From positions 1 through 11,508 of the forward strand of contig CANGOK010000085.1 of NCBI GenBank assembly GCA_947455285.1: DNA of 11,508 nucleotides. The letters are read 5' to 3'. This DNA is from Beijerinckiaceae bacterium (GTDB taxonomy: Bacteria; Pseudomonadota; Alphaproteobacteria; Rhizobiales; Beijerinckiaceae). Below, in pieces: positions 8,928 to 11,508 of this stretch. Every line of letters begins with the position of its first letter. Position 1 is the first letter of the stretch. The position numbers and the translations under genes were made by a program. The notes beneath the pieces were generated by a model. It did not search any database. It worked only from the letters and a program-made list of their open reading frames with translations, and was not told the DNA's origin.

Positions 8928-8950
8928 TCCACGCTTTTCCTCAGCGTGGA
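8928..8950 (-). terminator. Hairpin at the 3' end of the secreted-protein gene
   Basis: TCCACGCT (8928-8935) and AGCGTGGA (8943-8950) form a perfect 8-bp stem with a 7-nt loop, overlapping the stop codon at 8941-8943. No U-tract follows on the minus strand, so this is a candidate 3'-end structure rather than a standard intrinsic terminator. Confidence 0.3.
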
Positions 8951-9420
8951 GGAGTCGTAGCCGGCCCAGAACTGGTCCCGCCCCCGGTCCCCATCGTGCT
9001 GAGCCGATCGAGCAGGCGCCCAACGGCGTCAATGCATTCGTTCAGCCGGACATCCTCGGGACAGCGCACGTTGACCGCCGAATCACCCCGGCGCAGGTGA
9101 ATGCGCGCGCCGCCAAGGGCGTGAGCCATCATTCCCGGGCGCATCACGCCGGGTCCCGCCCCCATGCCTTCCCGCATCATGCCCGGACGCCAGTCACCCC
9201 GACCAAAATCAAGATCCTCGTCATCGTCGCGATCCCTGCGCGGCCCGCGCGGCATGCGGTCCCGGTCCTGCTGGACAAGCTGGGTTAGTGGCGAGACGGA
9301 ATCCATAGCCCCCACCTGGGGCCGCCAGACCGCATGCTCCGAGGTCTGCGCGAGCGCGCCAAAGGCGGAAATGCTGGCGACGAGCATGGATCCAAAAACG
9401 ACGATCAGCCTGTTTTTCAT
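8941..9420 (-). CDS. Secreted/periplasmic protein of unknown function, Asp/Arg- and Gly/Met-rich
   Basis: A 159-residue protein with a clear Sec signal peptide (MKNRLIVVFGSMLVASISAF, then GALA) and predicted cleavage after A24. The mature part holds a charged repeat-like region of alternating Arg and Asp (DRMPRGPRRDRDDDEDLDFG, ~54-73), then a Gly/Met-rich stretch (~80-99, with MMREGMG and GVMRPGMM). A small ordered segment with ARIHLRRGDSAVNVRCPED and LNECIDAVGRLLDRL (~105-140) follows, and then a Ser/Thr/Pro/Gly tail. C120 and C129 could form a disulfide. Function is not recognised. The ATG at 9420 has GGAG 8 nt upstream. Being methionine-rich and next to msrA may be coincidence. Confidence 0.75.
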   Translation of the reverse strand: MKNRLIVVFGSMLVASISAFGALAQTSEHAVWRPQVGAMDSVSPLTQLVQQDRDRMPRGPRRDRDDDEDLDFGRGDWRPGMMREGMGAGPGVMRPGMMAHALGGARIHLRRGDSAVNVRCPEDVRLNECIDAVGRLLDRLSTMGTGGGTSSGPATTPPR

Positions 9421-9444
9421 GGAAGCGTCTCCGGTGGCGAGCGA

Positions 9445-9453
9445 ATCATAACA
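9445..9453 (-). promoter_or_regulatory. Possible extended -10 promoter of the secreted-protein gene
   Basis: On the minus strand TGT precedes TATGAT (9450-9445), matching the extended -10 form TGnTATAAT with one mismatch. No good -35 is seen 16-18 bp upstream. The leader would be about 18-20 nt, containing the GGAG ribosome site. Confidence 0.35.
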
Positions 9454-9528
9454 AGAACACCTGACCGAAAACGGGGTTCCCGCCTCCCCTGAGGCCTATG
9501 GATCAGCAAAGATTCGAGCCAGAACGCC

Positions 9529-9551
9529 CCAAGCCACGTTTTGCGGCTTGG
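9529..9551. other. Intergenic hairpin
   Basis: CCAAGCC (9529-9535) and GGCTTGG (9545-9551) make a perfect 7-bp stem with a 9-nt loop. It lies in the 327-bp stretch between the secreted-protein gene and the tRNA. No U-tract follows on either strand and no gene ends nearby, so its role is unclear. Apart from this hairpin and the tRNA-linked repeats, I see no gene in 9454-9634. Confidence 0.4.
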
Positions 9552-9634
9552 CGAGACGAGCGCGATGGTTTATGCCCTGCCACGTTCGATCGATTTGCGC
9601 CGCGTCAACGCGCTTGAATCGACCCGAACCATCA

Positions 9635-9687
9635 GCGTGCGCCGTGGCGCATGTTACGGAGGGGTGGCCGAGTGGTTGAAGGCGCAC
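9635..9687 (+). repeat. 53-bp direct repeat, upstream copy
   Basis: This is 52/53 identical to 9725-9777 (the only difference is G at 9644 versus T at 9734), at an offset of exactly 90 bp. It comprises a 23-bp leader with a small palindrome (TGCGCC-GT-GGCGCA) and the first 30 nt of the tRNA-Ser gene. Confidence 0.95.
9658..9687 (+). pseudogene. Truncated tRNA-Ser 5' fragment
   Basis: These 30 nt are identical to the acceptor 5' strand, D-arm and first three anticodon-stem bases of the intact tRNA-Ser 90 bp downstream. After 9687 the sequence departs into a GC-rich hairpin (GCGCGCC-TGC-GGCGCGC, 9689-9705). It then shows CTGGAAA (9714-9720), which matches the anticodon loop, but no variable arm, T-arm or 3' acceptor strand follows. 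It cannot form a tRNA. If the promoter lies upstream of it, it is transcribed as part of the tRNA-Ser precursor leader. Confidence 0.85.
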
Positions 9688-9688
9688 A

Positions 9689-9705
9689 GCGCGCCTGCGG
9701 CGCGC
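9689..9705 (+). other. GC-rich hairpin interrupting the tRNA-Ser partial copy
   Basis: GCGCGCC and GGCGCGC form a perfect 7-bp stem with a TGC loop, two bases after the point where the upstream tRNA copy stops matching the intact gene. It could be a remnant of a small palindromic insertion, or it may act as a structural element in the precursor. Confidence 0.5.
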
Positions 9706-9724
9706 GTCCCCCTCTGGAAAATAT

Positions 9725-9777
9725 GCGTGCGCCTTGGCGCATGTTACGGAGGGGTGGCCGAGTGGTTGAAGGCGCAC
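9725..9777 (+). repeat. 53-bp direct repeat, downstream copy (covers leader and 5' part of tRNA-Ser)
   Basis: Partner of 9635-9687. Its leader palindrome reads TGCGCC-TT-GGCGCA, so the single difference lies in the hairpin loop and the stem is kept in both copies. Confidence 0.95.
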
Positions 9778-9837
9778 GCCTGGAAAGTGTGTATACGGGA
9801 AACCGTATCGCGGGTTCGAATCCCGCCCCCTCCGCCA
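9748..9837 (+). tRNA. tRNA-Ser (anticodon GGA)
   Basis: A complete 90-nt class II tRNA. The acceptor stem GGAGGGG pairs with CCCCTCC near the 3' end, followed by discriminator G and an encoded CCA (9835-9837). The D-arm is TGGCCGAGTGGTTGAAGGCG. The anticodon stem CACGC/GTGTG encloses loop CTGGAAA, so the anticodon is GGA, reading serine codons UCC and UCU. The long variable arm has stem ATACGG/CCGTAT, typical of tRNA-Ser. The T-arm is GCGGG-TTCGAAT-CCCGC. All stems are intact. It is convergent with the ABC permease gene that ends at 9876. No clear promoter or intrinsic terminator was identified. Confidence 0.97.
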
Positions 9838-9875
9838 CCACCTAAGCTAATGATATTCTTCTGATTTTTAGAATT

Positions 9876-11508
9876 TCAGCGAACCGATACCCCGTTGCGT
9901 CTGGACGCCAAATAGAACAGCGCGCCAATACTCATCATGAACATCGACCAGATCATGCCGAAGGCTGCGAGTTCGGTCACCTGACCGTTGCCCCATAGTT
10001 CAAAAAGGGCGACCGCCACCACCTGCGAATTGGGTCCCGAGAGCAAGATCGGCATGGCCACCGCCCGAACCGACAGAAGCATGACGAAAAGCCAGCTCGT
10101 CAGAATCGTAGGCAGCAGCAATGGCGCGACCACGCGGATGAATGTGGTGAAGCGGTCGGCGCCTGCCGAGGCCGCCGCCTCCTCCAGTTCACCATGAATT
10201 TGCAATGCGCCTGCGAAGCAAAAGCGCATGCCATAGGGCAAATATTGAACCGAGCCTGCGATGATCAGCGACAGGACCGTTCCGTAAATCGCAAAGGGCG
10301 CATTGAGGAAATATTGCAGAAAAGCGACGCTCAGAACGATGGCAGGGAAAACCAGGGGCGCTGTCGCGATCTGATCAAGCAACCATCCGCCTGCATAACG
10401 ACGCGCGGAAAGCCATGCGGCGACGGCGGTCAGCAGGCAAACCACGGTCGCGGTCCCCGCACCCAAAAGAAGCGTATTGACGATGGCTCCGGAGAATGAA
10501 GCGCTCTGAAAGACAAGGCTGTAATTGGCTAGCGAAGCCCTGTTGAACATATCGCTGCTGACGCCATCATAAAATGGAACCAAGGAAGTCAGCGCGACCA
10601 TGCCGAGAGGCAATACAAGCAATACAAGGAAACTCAGAACCAAAATCGCCGCGGTCACATAACGCCAGCGACCCAAGGACGCCACGCGAGGCCGATAGCC
10701 TTTGCCTGTTATGGTCTGGAACCTCTCGGCGTCCCGCAGCAACCTTCGCTGCAGGGACAAGAGACAGATGACAGCCACCATCAGGATGATGGAAAAAGCG
10801 CCGGCCTGGCCGTAGTTCGAGGGAAGCTCCTTGCGGATGCTGTTGTAGACTTCGGTCGTCAACACCGAAACATCGCCGGCGCTTCCAACAAGCGCAGGAA
10901 TATCGAATGCCTCAAACGCACGAATGAAGATCAGCAATAGGAGCGCCAGCAAAGCGGGGGTCGCAAGGGGCAATGTCACGCGCCTGAATGTGGTGGCGAT
11001 GCCGGCGCCGCACATCATCGCGGCTTCTTCGAATGTGCTGTCTGTCGTCCTGAACACCGGTGAAAGCAGCAGGAAGGCCAAGGGCGTCCAGAGCATGCCC
11101 TCGATCAGGATCATGCCGCTCATCGTATAGACGTCGAAGGCCGGACCCGACGCGCCCGTAAGCGCAGCGAGCAATGCGTTGAAAGGTCCACCCTTGCCGA
11201 GCACCAAAATCCAGGCGCTCGTGTAAAGCACATGCGGCAAGCCCAAGGAGATGATGGAAATCATGAAAACATATTGCCGCAAGGGCGTATCGGTGCGCTC
11301 CACGATCCATGCCTGCACCGTTCCAAGCGTAATCGCCAGAAACGCCGATCCAAGAGCGAAGCGCACAGAGTTCAGGAACTCAGCGACAAGCGTACGCGAC
11401 TGCAAGAGCTCGCGATAATATTCGAACGTGAATGTCCCGAAAGAGCCATCCGCTTCCGTGGTGTAAAGGCTGGTCTTCACCAGATAATAAAAAGGCGGAA
11501 CGACCAGC
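9876..11508 (-). CDS. Ferric-iron-type ABC importer permease with two fused MetI-like domains (5' end beyond the window)
   Basis: The frame is open from the right edge; codons upstream of the first GTG (11480) read VVPPFYYL, the tail of a first TM helix, so the N-terminus is outside the window. About 544 residues are visible. Counting from that GTG, the first domain has the EAA loop EEAAMMCGAGIATTFRRVTL (151-170) followed by PLA. The second has LEEAAASAGADRFTTFIRVV (432-451) followed by APLLLP. Each contacts an ATPase subunit. Two fused permease domains of this kind characterise the FbpB/SfuB/ThiP group, which imports Fe(III) and related ligands such as thiamine or phosphonates. The substrate cannot be fixed without the binding protein, which is not in the window. 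The stop TGA is at 9876-9878, converging with tRNA-Ser. Confidence 0.88.
   Translation of the reverse strand, partial: LVVPPFYYLVKTSLYTTEADGSFGTFTFEYYRELLQSRTLVAEFLNSVRFALGSAFLAITLGTVQAWIVERTDTPLRQYVFMISIISLGLPHVLYTSAWILVLGKGGPFNALLAALTGASGPAFDVYTMSGMILIEGMLWTPLAFLLLSPVFRTTDSTFEEAAMMCGAGIATTFRRVTLPLATPALLALLLLIFIRAFEAFDIPALVGSAGDVSVLTTEVYNSIRKELPSNYGQAGAFSIILMVAVICLLSLQRRLLRDAERFQTITGKGYRPRVASLGRWRYVTAAILVLSFLVLLVLPLGMVALTSLVPFYDGVSSDMFNRASLANYSLVFQSASFSGAIVNTLLLGAGTATVVCLLTAVAAWLSARRYAGGWLLDQIATAPLVFPAIVLSVAFLQYFLNAPFAIYGTVLSLIIAGSVQYLPYGMRFCFAGALQIHGELEEAAASAGADRFTTFIRVVAPLLLPTILTSWLFVMLLSVRAVAMPILLSGPNSQVVAVALFELWGNGQVTELAAFGMIWSMFMMSIGALFYLASRRNGVSVR

Noticed and set aside
9586..9619. Imperfect inverted repeat (TCGATT...AATCGA) before the tRNA region
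   Set aside because: Six outer base pairs with an internal bulge and GC-rich centre; could easily arise by chance and has no clear function.
9635..9777. Repeat pair as a CRISPR array or attachment sites of an integrated element
   Set aside because: Only two copies with a 37-bp spacer are present. The duplicated part is the tRNA 5' end, there is no integrase, and nothing lies between the copies that could be an element.
9541..9864. A 107-codon frame across the tRNA-Ser region
   Set aside because: It reads through a perfectly folded tRNA and its partial copy; the repeated peptide in it is just the translated tRNA repeat.

Overview
The window reads as a chromosomal segment of a GC-rich alphaproteobacterium, most likely of the order Hyphomicrobiales (Rhizobiales). 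This rests on overall base composition, on the style of the proteins (malonyl-CoA decarboxylase, MntH, an E. coli-type MsrA, and small secreted or membrane proteins), and on a promoter of mntH carrying an MntR-like inverted repeat. No phage, transposon, CRISPR array or plasmid gene is visible. The only mobile-type genes are a two-gene HicA/HicB toxin-antitoxin module.

Layout from left to right: (1) the N-terminal 97 codons of a malonyl-CoA decarboxylase run off the left edge on the minus strand. (2) Divergent from it is mntH, an Nramp Mn(II)/proton symporter, with a TTGACA promoter and a 24-bp inverted repeat over the -10 region. (3) Convergent to mntH is hicA-hicB, whose antitoxin frame runs 101 bp into the antisense strand of mntH. 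(4) A two-gene minus-strand unit encodes an unassigned ThDP-dependent decarboxylase/acetolactate-synthase-like enzyme and a small metal cupin. The cupin closely resembles the Mn-dependent cupin hydroxynitrile lyases. (5) A tightly overlapping tripartite efflux operon follows (HlyD-type lipoprotein adaptor, ABC ATPase, ABC-2 permease). (6) msrA comes next, then two small uncharacterised envelope proteins. (7) A complete tRNA-Ser(GGA) gene is preceded by a 90-bp-offset partial copy of itself. (8) The right edge holds the C-terminal part of a two-domain ferric-iron-type ABC permease, cut by the window end.

All protein genes except mntH lie on the minus strand, in several separate transcription units. 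The HlyD/ATPase/permease genes overlap by 4 bp at each junction and clearly form one operon. The ThDP enzyme and cupin are separated by only 7 bp and should be co-translated; they may also receive read-through from the efflux operon 82 bp upstream. A terminator-like hairpin directly after the cupin stop contains most of the -35 box of the hicAB promoter.

The parts most worth following up are the ThDP-enzyme/cupin pair (a possible uncharacterised catabolic or carboligation route), the truncated tRNA-Ser duplication, and the arrangement of hicAB between a terminator hairpin and the mntH 3' end. I see no strong evidence for a wholly new multi-gene system.
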